Assembly: GCA_022508615.1 (NCBI GenBank)
Contig: JAFLUW010000005.1
Coordinates: 1 to 34,563, forward strand
Reading direction: 5' to 3'
DNA: 34,563 bases
From: Prevotellaceae bacterium
GTDB taxonomy: Bacteria > Bacteroidota > Bacteroidia > Bacteroidales > Bacteroidaceae
A program made the position numbers and the translations under genes. Below are positions 9,193 to 18,883 of the stretch, in pieces (the stretch's first letter is position 1; the number at the start of each line of letters is the position of its first letter). Under the pieces are notes generated by a model, which ran no database searches, was not told the DNA's origin, and worked only from the letters and a program-made list of their open reading frames with translations.

Positions 9193-10206
9193 ATGACCCA
9201 GCACCCCGACTCCATAGCCCCGGCCCTGCCGCCCGCGCAGCCCCTTCCCGCGCAGCCGGCCGGCCCCGACAGCGCCGTAGCGGCCGCCGTCGCCGCTTCT
9301 GCTCCCGCCGTCGCCCCGGTTTCGCCCCGGCAGCAGCCCGCCGCGGCCGACAGCGCAGCCCTCGCGCCCGACAGCACGGCAGCGTCTGCGGCCCCGACAG
9401 CGCCGTCGGCAGCCGACAGCTTCGCCGCCCGCTTCGTCGTGCCCCTCGCGCCCGATTCCGTGCCCCTCTACCGCACGGCCACCGTGCGCAGTCTGGGCGG
9501 ATATGCCGGCGAGCACGCCGACGTTTCGCCCGCAGCCGACGGCGCAGCCGCAGCCCTCGGCGCGCTGGGCCTGATGGTGACTTGCTGCGTGGCTGCCGGC
9601 TCGAAGCGCTATCTCGGCCAGACGCTCACGGCCCTGCGCCACGACTCGCGGATGCGGCGCGGCGCACTCGACGAAAATTCCGACCAGCGCATCGCGCTGA
9701 GCTGGGTGCTCCTGCCCGTCGTCGCGCTGGCCGGCGCCCTGCTCTTCGGACAGTGGGCGCGCACGGCCCGGGTCGAACTGTTCGTGCAGCTCGGCCCGGC
9801 ACGCACGGCCCTTTGCGGTGCTCTGCTGACGCTCGGCCTGCTCGGCGTGCGGCGTGTGCTGCAACAGTTTGCGGGCTACGTCTTCTTTGCCGAGAGCGCC
9901 CGCCGGCAATGGCGGCGATTGCAGGCGCCGGCACTGCTACTGCTCGACTTCCTGCTGCTTTCGGTCTGGGCCGCCGGCGCCCACTTCGCCCTTGCAGCGC
10001 CCACGCTGGTGCAGCTGGCCGCCGCCGCGCTGCTGACGGCCGATATGCTTCTGCTGGCCCGCGCCCGCCGCATCTTTTTCGACCATCCGGGCGGCCTGTT
10101 GCATCTTTTTTTGTACTTTTGCGCGACCGAAGCGGCCCCCCTCGCGGTGGCCGTGCGGTTATTGCAGCTCGCACTCGGCGCGCTGCCTGCACAGACGTTC
10201 ACTTAA
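9193..10206 (+). CDS. DUF4271 domain-containing membrane protein
   Basis: Ala/Pro/Asp-Ser-rich N-terminus followed by multiple hydrophobic helices; ends LLHLFLYFCATEAAPLAVAVRLLQ; position just upstream of hemD-rnpA-yidD matches Bacteroides synteny. Confidence 0.75.
   Translation: MTQHPDSIAPALPPAQPLPAQPAGPDSAVAAAVAASAPAVAPVSPRQQPAAADSAALAPDSTAASAAPTAPSAADSFAARFVVPLAPDSVPLYRTATVRSLGGYAGEHADVSPAADGAAAALGALGLMVTCCVAAGSKRYLGQTLTALRHDSRMRRGALDENSDQRIALSWVLLPVVALAGALLFGQWARTARVELFVQLGPARTALCGALLTLGLLGVRRVLQQFAGYVFFAESARRQWRRLQAPALLLLDFLLLSVWAAGAHFALAAPTLVQLAAAALLTADMLLLARARRIFFDHPGGLLHLFLYFCATEAAPLAVAVRLLQLALGALPAQTFT
10114..10121 (+). promoter_or_regulatory. Putative internal Bacteroidetes promoter (TACTTTTG) for hemD-rnpA-yidD
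   Basis: CTTTTTTTGTACTTTTGCGC, a TAnnTTTG match, inside the 3' end of the DUF4271 gene, about 118 bp before the hemD ATG. Confidence 0.45.
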
Positions 10207-10238
10207 TAATAGAGTCAAGAGAAAAAGCCCCTGTCCCG

Positions 10239-10970
10239 ATGGTAAAGAAAATACTTGTGTCGCAGCCTTCGCCCACGAGCGAAAAATCTCCCTACTACGG
10301 CATCGAGCAAAAATACGGTGTGGAATTCACGTTCCATTCTTTCATACGCGTGGAAGGCCTCGACGCGCCCGAATTTCGCAAACAGCGCATCAGTCTGGGC
10401 GACTACAACGCCGTACTCTTCACCTCGGCCGTGGCTATCGACCACTATTTCGCCCTCTGCAAGGCGCTGCGTTTCACGCCGGGCGAAGAAATGCGCTATT
10501 TCGCTCCCTCGGAGCAAGTGGCCCTGCGCATACAGAAATATACGCAGTATCGCAAACGCAAAATCAGCACCCCGCAGCACGCCGGAAACCGCGACGAGCT
10601 GCTTTCGCTCATGGTGCGCCACCGCGACCTGAACTATCTCGTCCCGCAAAGCGACGTGCACAGCGACGAATTGGCCGACGCGCTCACGGCACGCCGGTTG
10701 AAACACACGGAGTGCGTCATGTTCCGCACCGTCCCCACGGACTATCCCGCCGACCGTCCCTTCGACTTCGACATGCTCGTCTTCTTTACGCCCGCCGGCG
10801 TGGAAAGCCTGCGCCGAAACTTTCCCGAGTGGCAGCAGGGCGACACGAAAATCGTCTGCATGGGCGCCGGAACCGCCGCAGCCATAGAAGCCGCCGGCCT
10901 GCGCCTCGATATGGCCGCCCCGACGCGCGAATGTCCCAGCGTCATCAAGGCTATCGAACATTTTCTCTGA
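10239..10970 (+). CDS. hemD: Uroporphyrinogen-III synthase
   Basis: MVKKILVSQPSPTSEKSPYYGIEQKYGVEFTFHSFIRVEGL...; VFFTPAGVESLRRNF; MGAGTAAAIEAAGLR; synteny with DUF4271 and rnpA. Confidence 0.88.
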   Translation: MVKKILVSQPSPTSEKSPYYGIEQKYGVEFTFHSFIRVEGLDAPEFRKQRISLGDYNAVLFTSAVAIDHYFALCKALRFTPGEEMRYFAPSEQVALRIQKYTQYRKRKISTPQHAGNRDELLSLMVRHRDLNYLVPQSDVHSDELADALTARRLKHTECVMFRTVPTDYPADRPFDFDMLVFFTPAGVESLRRNFPEWQQGDTKIVCMGAGTAAAIEAAGLRLDMAAPTRECPSVIKAIEHFL

Positions 10971-11067
10971 CCTCCGCCCCGGTCCGCACCCGGCAGGCGC
11001 CGGCAGCGGCCCCTTTCCCCGAAACATCTCCGGCTCCGGCCCACGCCGGCCGCCGATCGGCCAGCAT

Positions 11068-11541
11068 ATGAAAGCCCACGGATTCCCCAAAGCCGAACAC
11101 CTCTGTCTGCGCCGCGACGTCGAGCGCCTTTTCGCCCCCGGCCATGCCGCAGCCACGGCGTGGCCGCTGCGTGTTGTGTGGCGGCTCGACGACAAGCCTC
11201 GCCGCGGTCCGGCTGTCAAAGTGCTGCTCTCCGTTTCCAAGCGCCGGCTGCGCCGTGCCGTCGACCGAAACCGCGCCAAGCGCCAGTTGCGCGAAGCCTA
11301 CCGCCTGCACAAGCAGACTGTGTGGGCCGAAGTGGTGCCGGACGCTTGCCTGCACGTCGCTTTCGTCTGGCTCGCGCCGCGACAAACCGCGTCGGCCGAA
11401 GTGACAGCGGCCATGGTGCGCCTGCTCGCCCGAATAGCCGGAAAACTTGCCGTTTCCGCCGGGACGCAAGCCGCCGAAACGGCCGGAGAGTCGGGCGAAG
11501 CAGCCGCAATGGCAGCCTTTTCGGCTGCCGACACAGTATAA
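11068..11541 (+). CDS. rnpA: Ribonuclease P protein component
   Basis: [33 protein letters not shown] motif of RnpA. Confidence 0.92.
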   Translation: MKAHGFPKAEHLCLRRDVERLFAPGHAAATAWPLRVVWRLDDKPRRGPAVKVLLSVSKRRLRRAVDRNRAKRQLREAYRLHKQTVWAEVVPDACLHVAFVWLAPRQTASAEVTAAMVRLLARIAGKLAVSAGTQAAETAGESGEAAAMAAFSAADTV

Positions 11542-11588
11542 AATTCCCTTGTTCCTTATGTAGCAGGCCCTCGCGGGCTTTCCTTTCC

Positions 11589-11810
11589 ATGCGCGACTTG
11601 TTTATCCGCCTGCTGGTGGCTCCCATTCTGTTCTATCGGCGCTTCGTTTCGCCGCTGACGCCGCCTGCCTGCCGCTTTCAGCCCACTTGTTCGGCCTATG
11701 CCCTCGAGGCCATCCGCCGCCACGGTCCCCGGCGCGGCTTGTGGCTCGCCGTGCGCCGCTTGCTGCGTTGTCATCCGTGGGGAGGATCGGGTTACGACCC
11801 TGTGCCCTGA
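11589..11810 (+). CDS. yidD: Membrane protein insertion efficiency factor YidD
   Basis: [73 protein letters not shown]. Confidence 0.95.
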   Translation: MRDLFIRLLVAPILFYRRFVSPLTPPACRFQPTCSAYALEAIRRHGPRRGLWLAVRRLLRCHPWGGSGYDPVP

Positions 11811-11839
11811 CGTTCGGCGCACGAACGCAGAGATGGGAA

Positions 11840-11907
11840 AAACTAACGCCCTGCAAGTTTAAACTTACTCAGACTAAGTTCAAACTTGCAGGGCGTTAGT
11901 TTCGGCT
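11840..11907. repeat. Intergenic repeat cluster R3: 21-bp arm / 21-bp core / 21-bp inverted arm
   Basis: AAACTAACGCCCTGCAAGTTT (11840-11860), AAACTTACTCAGACTAAGTTC (11861-11881), AAACTTGCAGGGCGTTAGTTT (11882-11902); arms are perfect reverse complements. Confidence 0.92.
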
Positions 11908-11959
11908 TGTTTCGTGTGCCGGGCAAGTGGCTGAGCCTCAGCGCGCGGCAATTCACGGG

Positions 11960-14119
11960 CTATTTCAGATAGTCGTCGAAGTAGCGCGTGATGCGCTCGT
12001 GCAGATGCACCATGTCGCGACCCATCATGTTGTGACCCTGACCGGGGTAGACGAAGTAGTCGGGCTGCGTGCCGGCGTCGGCCGCTGCGCGCAGGAAGGA
12101 GAGTGAGTGCTGAAGCACACAGGTCGGGTCGTTGTAGCCCACGATGATTTGCAGCCGTCCGCGCAGGGCTCCGGCTTTCTGCGTGAGGTCGGCGGCGGCG
12201 TAGCCCTCGGGGTTTTCGTCGGGAGTGCCCATGTAGCGCTCGCCGTACATCACTTCGTAGAACTTCCAGTCGATAACGGGCCCGCCGGCCACGCCTGCTT
12301 TGAAGACGTCGGGGTAGGAGCACATCAGGTTGGTCGTCATGAAGCCGCCGAAGCTCCAACCGTGCACGCCGAGGCGCGATGCGTCGACATAGGGCAGCGT
12401 GCAGAGGAAGTCTACGCCGGCCATCTGGTCGGCCATCTCCACTTGTCCCAACTTGTGCCACGTGGCCTGCTCGAAGGCGGCGCCGCGGTTCTCGCTGCCG
12501 CGGTTGTCGACGACGAAAACGATGTAGCCGCGCGCGGCCATGTAGGCTTCCCACGGCCGCATGCCGTAGCGGTAGCTGTCGTCGACGTTGTGGGCGTGCG
12601 GGCCGCCGTAAACGTAGACCACGGCGGGGTACTTTTTCGTCGTATCGAGGTCGGCGGGCAGCACAAGCCGGTAGTAGAGGTCGGTTTCGCCGTCGGCGGC
12701 CTTAATCGTGCCGCTTTCGATGCGCGGCATCATGTAGTCTTTGTAGTTTTCCGCATGAAAATCGAAAGTTTCGGGGCGGCTTGCGCTTCGCGTAGAGAGC
12801 AAGTCGCAACTGCGAAAGACATCGTGCGCACTCCAACGGTCGACGAGCCTGCTGCCCGAGGCCGAGAGCGTGCCGCGATGCTGTCCGCGGCCGTTGTCGA
12901 GGAGCGTGCGGCGACCCGTGCGGACATCTACGCTGTAATGGTTGCGTGCGATGGGCGAAGCCTCGTTCGAGGCGATGATGATGCGCTTCTTTTCCGCATC
13001 GAAGCCGACAAGGGCGAGCACTTCCCAACGTCCGGAGGTGAGTTGTGCGAGTTCGCGGCCGCTTTTGTCGAGCAAGTAGAGATGATTCCAGCCGTCGCGG
13101 CGCGAAAACATCACGAACTTTTCGCTATCCCACGGCAAGAAGCGAATAGGCTGCTGCGGCTCGACATATTTGTCGTTTTCCTCGCGATAGACGACGCCCA
13201 ACTTTTCGCCCGTCTCGGCCGAGTAGGCCGTAAGTTCGGCCACGCGCTGCGAGCGCGGCAGTTCGAACATGTAGATTGTCGTTTCGTCGGGGCTCCACGC
13301 GATGTTCGTGAAATATCGGTCGGTGGGATCGGCCGTTTTCAGGTAGACGGTGCGGCCCGTCGCCGTGTCGAATACGCCTACACTGACCTTGTGGCTCGTC
13401 ATGCCGGCCATGGGATAGGCTTCGGGCGTGAGCGTGGCCACTCGCGCGGCGTTGTCGACCAGCGGAAAGTCGCTGACCATCGTTTGGTCCATGCGATAGA
13501 AGGCCAACCGCCGCCCGGCGGGGCTCCAGAACTGCCCGTCGTGGATTCCGAACTCGTCGCGGTGCACGCTCTGGCCGTAGACGATTTGCCGCGAGCCGTC
13601 GGTCGAGAGTTGCGTCTCCTTGCCGTCGGCCGTCAGCACGCAAAGGTCGCTTCCTTTCAGATAAGAGGCTGCCGCAAGGCCCGGCGCCGTGTGTATGTTG
13701 GCGGCGTCGGCGGGCAAGTCGAGCCTGCGCACCACGTGCTGCGCTTTCCAGTCGTAGTGCAGGCGGCTGTGGCGCGTCGAGAGGGCGACAATCGGCTTTT
13801 CGCCCGACGGAAAGGACGCGCTTTGCAGGCTGCGAACCAGTTCGTCGTCGTCGGCCAGCGCATCGACCACGTCGGCGAGCCGCACGAGCGTGTCGGGCTT
13901 GGCGAGCAGGCGGCCGCGGCTGTCGGACAGGCGCACGATGGCTTCTACATCGGGCGAAACGAGCACATCGCCCCACCATGCGGTCGGAACGTTGCGGGGT
14001 TGATGGCTCCAATAGGCGCTTCCGCCCCACATGAGGTCGTCGAGTGTCGGAATTTTCTGTGCGCCGAGCGTGAGTGTGGTGAGCATCAGCAGCTGAATGA
14101 GGGTTGAGATTCGTTTCAT
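11960..14119 (-). CDS. Dipeptidyl peptidase IV-type S9 family serine peptidase
   Basis: Signal peptide, beta-propeller region, GVHGWSFGGFMTTNLMCSYPDVFKAGVAGGPVIDWKFYEVMYGERYMGTPDENPEGY catalytic region and terminal GQGHNM. Confidence 0.93.
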   Translation of the reverse strand: MKRISTLIQLLMLTTLTLGAQKIPTLDDLMWGGSAYWSHQPRNVPTAWWGDVLVSPDVEAIVRLSDSRGRLLAKPDTLVRLADVVDALADDDELVRSLQSASFPSGEKPIVALSTRHSRLHYDWKAQHVVRRLDLPADAANIHTAPGLAAASYLKGSDLCVLTADGKETQLSTDGSRQIVYGQSVHRDEFGIHDGQFWSPAGRRLAFYRMDQTMVSDFPLVDNAARVATLTPEAYPMAGMTSHKVSVGVFDTATGRTVYLKTADPTDRYFTNIAWSPDETTIYMFELPRSQRVAELTAYSAETGEKLGVVYREENDKYVEPQQPIRFLPWDSEKFVMFSRRDGWNHLYLLDKSGRELAQLTSGRWEVLALVGFDAEKKRIIIASNEASPIARNHYSVDVRTGRRTLLDNGRGQHRGTLSASGSRLVDRWSAHDVFRSCDLLSTRSASRPETFDFHAENYKDYMMPRIESGTIKAADGETDLYYRLVLPADLDTTKKYPAVVYVYGGPHAHNVDDSYRYGMRPWEAYMAARGYIVFVVDNRGSENRGAAFEQATWHKLGQVEMADQMAGVDFLCTLPYVDASRLGVHGWSFGGFMTTNLMCSYPDVFKAGVAGGPVIDWKFYEVMYGERYMGTPDENPEGYAAADLTQKAGALRGRLQIIVGYNDPTCVLQHSLSFLRAAADAGTQPDYFVYPGQGHNMMGRDMVHLHERITRYFDDYLK

Positions 14120-14146
14120 GCGTGTGTTTCGTAAATACTTCAGGGT

Positions 14147-15610
14147 TCAGTCGCGCCGCGGGCCGCCGGTGCGGCCGCCACGGCGGCGATTTTCGCGTTT
14201 GCCGCCGCTATCGCCCGACTTGCGGCGGTTGTCGTCGCGTTCGCGGCCGGGGCGGCGGTTGTCGCGCAAGGAAAGCAGGTGGCTGAATTCGTGATGTCGC
14301 GAGCGAAGGGCGCGAAAGCGTGCGGCTGTCTCTTCGTCGGCGAAGTCGCCCTCGTCGTAGCGGTAGTCTTCGTCGCTTCGTCGCGCCGGACGGGCTTCGT
14401 CGCGCCGCGGACGGAGCTTCTTTCGCTCGGCGTTGCGGCGATAGTCTTCGTTGGTCTTGAGGTTTCCGCCGCCGGCGCGGAAGGCGTCCATCTTGCCCTC
14501 GAAGATTTGGTATTTGCGCAGTTCGCAGTCGAGCGCACCGTTATACAGTGCGATTTTGACCGAGGGACGCAGGCCGATTTGCTCGAAACACTCGGCGCGA
14601 TGGCTGATAATCCATGCCTCGCCGCCGACGAAGCGGCGTTTGAGGTTTTCGCCGATGGTTTTGTAGAGGGCCAGCAGGTCGGGCGGCAGCAAACGGTCGC
14701 CGTAGGGCGGATTCGTCACCATCAGGCAGGGCGTGGCGGGCTGCTGGAACTGACGGAAGTCGCGCCGTTCGACGCTGACGCAGTCCTGACAGCCGGCCTG
14801 GCGCACGTTGTCGAGGGCGATTTCGACGGCGGGCTGATTAAGGTCGTAGCCGCGGATGCTGTGGAGGAAGGGGCGCTCGGCCGAGTCGTCGTTGTAGATT
14901 TCTTCGAGCAAGTCGGCGTCGAAGTCTTTCCAGCGTTCGAAGCCATAGGCTTTGCGGAACAGGCCGGGGGCGATGCCGCGGGCCATGAGTGCGGCTTCGA
15001 TGAGTATCGTTCCGCTGCCGCAGAAGGGATCGATGAGGTCGCACTGGCCTTTCCAACCGGCGAGGCGCAGTATGCCGGCGGCGAGCACTTCGTTGATGGG
15101 CGCGGCCACGCTTTGGCGGCGGTAGCCGCGCAGGTGGAGGCTTTCGCCCGAGGAGTCGAGCGAGAGTGTGCAGTTTTCGTCGGCGATATGTATGTTCAGG
15201 CGGATGTCGGGGTCGGACAGGCGGATGTTGGGCCGCTGGCCGGTGGTGCGGCGAAAGTAGTCGACGATGGCGTCTTTGACTTTGTAGGCTACGAATTTGG
15301 AGTGGCGGAATTCCTGGCTGTAGACGACGCTGTCGACCGAGAACGTCGTGTCGAGACTGAGGTAGTCGCTCCACTCGATGTGCGAGACGGCGTCGTAGAC
15401 GTCGTCGGCCGAGCGGGCTTGGAAGTGTCGAATGGGCACGAGTACGCGCACGGCCGTGCGCAGGCAGAAGTTGGCGCGGTAGAGCATGCGTTTGTCGCCG
15501 CTGAACGACACCATGCGGCGGCCTATCTCGATGTCGTTTGCGCCGAGTTCGGTGATTTCTTCGGCCAGTACTTCTTCGAGGCCCTGAAAGGTTTTTGCGA
15601 TGAGTTCCAT
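14147..15610 (-). CDS. THUMP-domain class I SAM-dependent RNA methyltransferase (RlmL/RlmK N-terminal-like) with basic Arg/Gly/Asp-rich C-terminal tail
   Basis: MELIAKTFQGLEEVLAEEITELGANDIEIGRRMVSF; DPFCGSGTILIEAALMARGIAPG; VTNPPYGDRL; tail RRDEARPARRSDEDYRYDEGD...KRENRRRGGRTGGPRRD. Confidence 0.9.
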   Translation of the reverse strand: MELIAKTFQGLEEVLAEEITELGANDIEIGRRMVSFSGDKRMLYRANFCLRTAVRVLVPIRHFQARSADDVYDAVSHIEWSDYLSLDTTFSVDSVVYSQEFRHSKFVAYKVKDAIVDYFRRTTGQRPNIRLSDPDIRLNIHIADENCTLSLDSSGESLHLRGYRRQSVAAPINEVLAAGILRLAGWKGQCDLIDPFCGSGTILIEAALMARGIAPGLFRKAYGFERWKDFDADLLEEIYNDDSAERPFLHSIRGYDLNQPAVEIALDNVRQAGCQDCVSVERRDFRQFQQPATPCLMVTNPPYGDRLLPPDLLALYKTIGENLKRRFVGGEAWIISHRAECFEQIGLRPSVKIALYNGALDCELRKYQIFEGKMDAFRAGGGNLKTNEDYRRNAERKKLRPRRDEARPARRSDEDYRYDEGDFADEETAARFRALRSRHHEFSHLLSLRDNRRPGRERDDNRRKSGDSGGKRENRRRGGRTGGPRRD

Positions 15611-15651
15611 GAGGGAGTCGTTGGGAGTTTTCGGGGGAGTGTGGCGCCGGC

Positions 15652-16326
15652 TCAGCGGTTCGGCTGCGGGGCGGGCAGTTTGGCGCCGAAGGAGAGGTCG
15701 CCGGCGTCGCCCAATCCGGGCACGATGTAGGCTTGTTCGTCGAGATGGTTGTCGATGGCGGCCGTCCAGAGCGTGACGTCGTCCGAGGGGAAGCAGCATT
15801 GCAGGTGTGCGATGCCTTCGGGCGCGGCTATGACGGTGCAGAGGTGCAGTTTTCGGGGCTGTCCGCAGGAGGTGAAGGCTTTGTAGGCCAGTTCGAGGCT
15901 GCCGCCCGTGGCCAGCATGGGGTCGACCATGAGAAAGGTGGCGCCTTCGAGCGAAGGCGCGGCGATATAGTCGAGCCGGATGCGGATGTCTTCGCGTCCG
16001 CCCTCTTCGCGGCAGACTGCGGCGAAGGCCGAGTCGGCTGCGGGAAAGACGTCGAGGAAGCCTTCGTGGAAGGCTAGGCCGGCGCGCAGCACGGTGCCCA
16101 CGACGATGCGGTCGTCGGCCGTGCGCACGCGGGCCGTGCCCAGCGGCGTGGGGATTTCTTTGGCCGAGTAGCTGAGTGTCTTAGAGATTTCGTAGGCCAT
16201 GGCCCGCGCGATGCGCGTCAGGCCGAGACGGAAGAGCGTGCGGTCGGTTTGCCGGCCGGTGTGGCGCAGGTCGGCCATGAAGTGGCCTACGGCGGAGTCG
16301 CTTTCGCCCAGATGGATGACTTTCAT
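15652..16326 (-). CDS. upp: Uracil phosphoribosyltransferase
   Basis: RTGRVLRAGLAFHEG-like VVGTVLRAGLAFHEGFLDVFP, VDPMLATGGSLELA, VPGLGDAGD. Confidence 0.93.
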   Translation of the reverse strand: MKVIHLGESDSAVGHFMADLRHTGRQTDRTLFRLGLTRIARAMAYEISKTLSYSAKEIPTPLGTARVRTADDRIVVGTVLRAGLAFHEGFLDVFPAADSAFAAVCREEGGREDIRIRLDYIAAPSLEGATFLMVDPMLATGGSLELAYKAFTSCGQPRKLHLCTVIAAPEGIAHLQCCFPSDDVTLWTAAIDNHLDEQAYIVPGLGDAGDLSFGAKLPAPQPNR

Positions 16327-16436
16327 AGGTGGTGGGTGGATTGTGTTCCCCTGTCGGGGCGCGGCGTGCGGGTTCGTGCGGGCCGTGCCGCCCCGTCGGC
16401 GTCGGCCGGCACGGGGTCGAGGGGGAGTGGGCTTGG

Positions 16437-16535
16437 GTAAGTTTGAATGGTGTCTGAGCAGGTTTGAACTTGGTCTGAGTAAGTTTGAACTTAGTCTGAG
16501 TAAGTTCGAATTAACTCAGCGTTAGTTTCCGGTTG
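16437..16535. repeat. Intergenic 21-bp-module repeat cluster R4 (direct array)
   Basis: AAGTTTGAATGGTGTCTGAGC / AGGTTTGAACTTGGTCTGAGT / AAGTTTGAACTTAGTCTGAGT / AAGTTCGAATTAACTCAGCG TTAGTTTCC; CTGAG cores at 16454, 16475, 16496. Confidence 0.92.
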
Positions 16536-16552
16536 TTGTGGAGTGTTGGAAA

Positions 16553-18883
16553 TCAGCGGCTTTTCCGCTGGCTGCCGGCGGGGGTGAAGGGCTTCCCCTT
16601 CGGGCGCTGCGGCGGCAGGGGGCTGCCTGAGTGGCCGACGAGGCGGAAGTCGAGCTGCCGGCGCTCGAGGTTGGCGCGCTCCACGCGGACGGTCACGGCG
16701 TCGCCCAGCGTATAGCGGCGCCCGCTGCGGCGGCCGGTGAGGCGGTAGTTGCGTTCGTCGAAGACGTAGAGGTCGTCGTCGAGCGCACGCAGGCCGACGA
16801 GGCCTTCGCACTTGTTTTCGTCGATTTCGACATAGAGTCCGAATTCCGTCACGCCCGAAACGGTGCCGGTGTACTCGCACCCGAGACGTTCGCTCATGAA
16901 TTCGACCTGCTTGTACTTGATCGAGGCGCGCTCGGCGGCTGCGGCGAGCTGCTCCATGGCCGAAGCGTGCTGGCAGAGCGCTTCGCAGGCGGCTTTGTTG
17001 GCCGTGGCGCCGCCGTTTTCGTAGCGCGTGAGCAGGCGGTGGACCATTGTGTCGGGATAGCGGCGTATGGGCGAGGTGAAGTGCGTATAGTAGTCGAACA
17101 TGAGGCCGTAGTGGCCGATGTTGTCGGTCGAATAGCGGGCTTTCTGCATGGCGCGCAGGGCCACCATCTCGACAATGCCGGCTTCCTTCTGGCCTCTGAC
17201 GCCGGCGAGCAGCTTGTTGAGGCTGCGGCTCACGTCGGTTTTCGTGCCTTCGGTCTTGAGTTTGCACCCGAATTGGGCGACGAAGGCGCGCAGGCGTTCC
17301 AGCTTCTCGGGGTCGGGCACGTCGTGTATGCGGTAGGGCAGCACTTTTTGCTGCTGTGCGGCGGGTTTTCGCGCGGCTTGTTTCTCTTCGCTCTTTCCGC
17401 CTTCCGCGGGCAAGGCTACGCGTTCGGCCACCGAGCGGTTGGCCAGCAGCATGAACTCTTCGACCAGCCGGTTGGCGTCTTTGGCCACCTTGAAGTAAGT
17501 GCGCAGCGGCCGTCCGTCCTTGTCGATGTCGAAGCGCACCTCGGCGCGGTCGAAGCCGATGGCGCCGCGCTTGAAGCGCTTTTCGCGCAGGGCTTTGGCC
17601 ATTTCGTTGAGCACGATGAGCTCTTCGGCCCACTCGCCTTCGGGCGCAGCCCCTTCGGGCAGCGGCTCGGGGTGAGGGCCGGGCTGGCGGAGGTCTTCTT
17701 CGGAGGCGGAACGGTTGCGTTCGAGCGTGTGTTGCACTTCTTCGTACGTGAAGCGCCGGTTGCTGCGGATGACGGTGTGGACAAGGCGCCAGTCCTTCAC
17801 TTCGCCGTTGCGGCGCATGCGGAATATGGCCGAATAGGCCAGCTTGTCTTCGTCGGGACGCAGCGAGCAGATGTAGTTGGAAAGCCGTTCGGGCAGCATG
17901 GGGATAGTGCGGTCGACGAGATAGATGCTCGTGGCGCGTTTGCGGGCTTCGCGGTCGATGATGTCGCCCTCGCGGACGTAATGGGAGACGTCGGCGATGT
18001 GCACACCCACTTCCCAGAGGTCTTTTTGCAGCTGCCGGATGGAGAGGGCGTCGTCGAAGTCTTTGGCGTCGTGCGGGTCGATGGTGAAGGTCAGCGTCTG
18101 GCGCAAGTCCTCGCGGCGGGCCACTTCGTCGGGCGTGATGCCGGGGTCGATGCGCTCGGCTGCGCGCTCCACTTCGGCCGGATAGGCGTAGGGCAGGCCG
18201 TATTCGGCCAGAATGGCGTGCATTTCGGTGTCGTTTTCGCCGCCTTTGCCCAGAATATCGACGACGCAGCCGGTGGGATTGCGGTCGCTCTCGGGCCATT
18301 CCGTGATTTTGACGAGGGCTTTGTCGCCGTCGCGGGCGCCTTTCAGCGCGCCAGCCGGTATGAAAATGTCGTGGGAAAGCTGCCGCCCGTCGGTCACGAG
18401 AAAGCCGTAGTCGCCTTTCACTTGCAAACGGCCGACGAAGGTGTCTTTGGCGCGGCGGATGATTTCGACGATTTGCGCTTCGCGCGTGTGGCCGTGGCGG
18501 CGGGCCAGCATTTCGGCGCGCACCGTGTCGCCGTCGAGGGCATGCAGCGAGTTGCGCTCGGAAACGAGAATGCTCTTGCCGCCGTCTTGCGGAATGAACG
18601 TGTTGTGTCCGTTGCGTTTGCGCACGAAAGTGCCCTCCATCAGCGCTGAGCGCACGGCCAGCCGATAGTTGCCCTGCTTGTCGGTCGACAGATAGTCGTC
18701 GAGCACGAGGTCGCCGAGCGTATCGATGAGCAACATCTTTGCCGGATGCGTGCGCAGGCCGATGAGTCGGAACAAGTCTTTGATGGAAAAGGTGTGTTGG
18801 GGAGCTTCCTCGAATATCTTGAGACAGACCGCGGCGAGTTCTTTTTTGCCGAGCCGCGGGTTCGTGCGGGAAGTGCGTGCCAT
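16553..18883 (-). CDS. rnr: Ribonuclease R
   Basis: RNB domain signature (TFTIDPHDAKDFDDALSIR, HIADVSHYVREGDIIDREARKRATSIYLVDRTIPMLPERLSNYICSLRPDEDKLAYS) plus S1-like C-terminal domain. Confidence 0.95.
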   Translation of the reverse strand: MARTSRTNPRLGKKELAAVCLKIFEEAPQHTFSIKDLFRLIGLRTHPAKMLLIDTLGDLVLDDYLSTDKQGNYRLAVRSALMEGTFVRKRNGHNTFIPQDGGKSILVSERNSLHALDGDTVRAEMLARRHGHTREAQIVEIIRRAKDTFVGRLQVKGDYGFLVTDGRQLSHDIFIPAGALKGARDGDKALVKITEWPESDRNPTGCVVDILGKGGENDTEMHAILAEYGLPYAYPAEVERAAERIDPGITPDEVARREDLRQTLTFTIDPHDAKDFDDALSIRQLQKDLWEVGVHIADVSHYVREGDIIDREARKRATSIYLVDRTIPMLPERLSNYICSLRPDEDKLAYSAIFRMRRNGEVKDWRLVHTVIRSNRRFTYEEVQHTLERNRSASEEDLRQPGPHPEPLPEGAAPEGEWAEELIVLNEMAKALREKRFKRGAIGFDRAEVRFDIDKDGRPLRTYFKVAKDANRLVEEFMLLANRSVAERVALPAEGGKSEEKQAARKPAAQQQKVLPYRIHDVPDPEKLERLRAFVAQFGCKLKTEGTKTDVSRSLNKLLAGVRGQKEAGIVEMVALRAMQKARYSTDNIGHYGLMFDYYTHFTSPIRRYPDTMVHRLLTRYENGGATANKAACEALCQHASAMEQLAAAAERASIKYKQVEFMSERLGCEYTGTVSGVTEFGLYVEIDENKCEGLVGLRALDDDLYVFDERNYRLTGRRSGRRYTLGDAVTVRVERANLERRQLDFRLVGHSGSPLPPQRPKGKPFTPAGSQRKSR

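Noticed and set aside
11545-11580. Hairpin GGCCCTCGCGGGCTTTCC between rnpA and yidD as a terminator
   Set aside because: Stem is short and imperfect with a weak T-tract, and the genes are normally cotranscribed.
12107-14107. 666-aa plus-strand ORF antisense to the DPP-IV gene
   Set aside because: Same antisense artefact; the S9 peptidase motifs are on the minus strand.
14279-15730. 483-aa plus-strand ORF antisense to the methyltransferase
   Set aside because: Translation is Val/Ala/Glu-rich without motifs and opposes a clear methyltransferase.
16631-18649. 672-aa plus-strand ORF antisense to rnr
   Set aside because: Mirror-frame artefact of GC-rich codon usage; rnr motifs on the minus strand are unambiguous.
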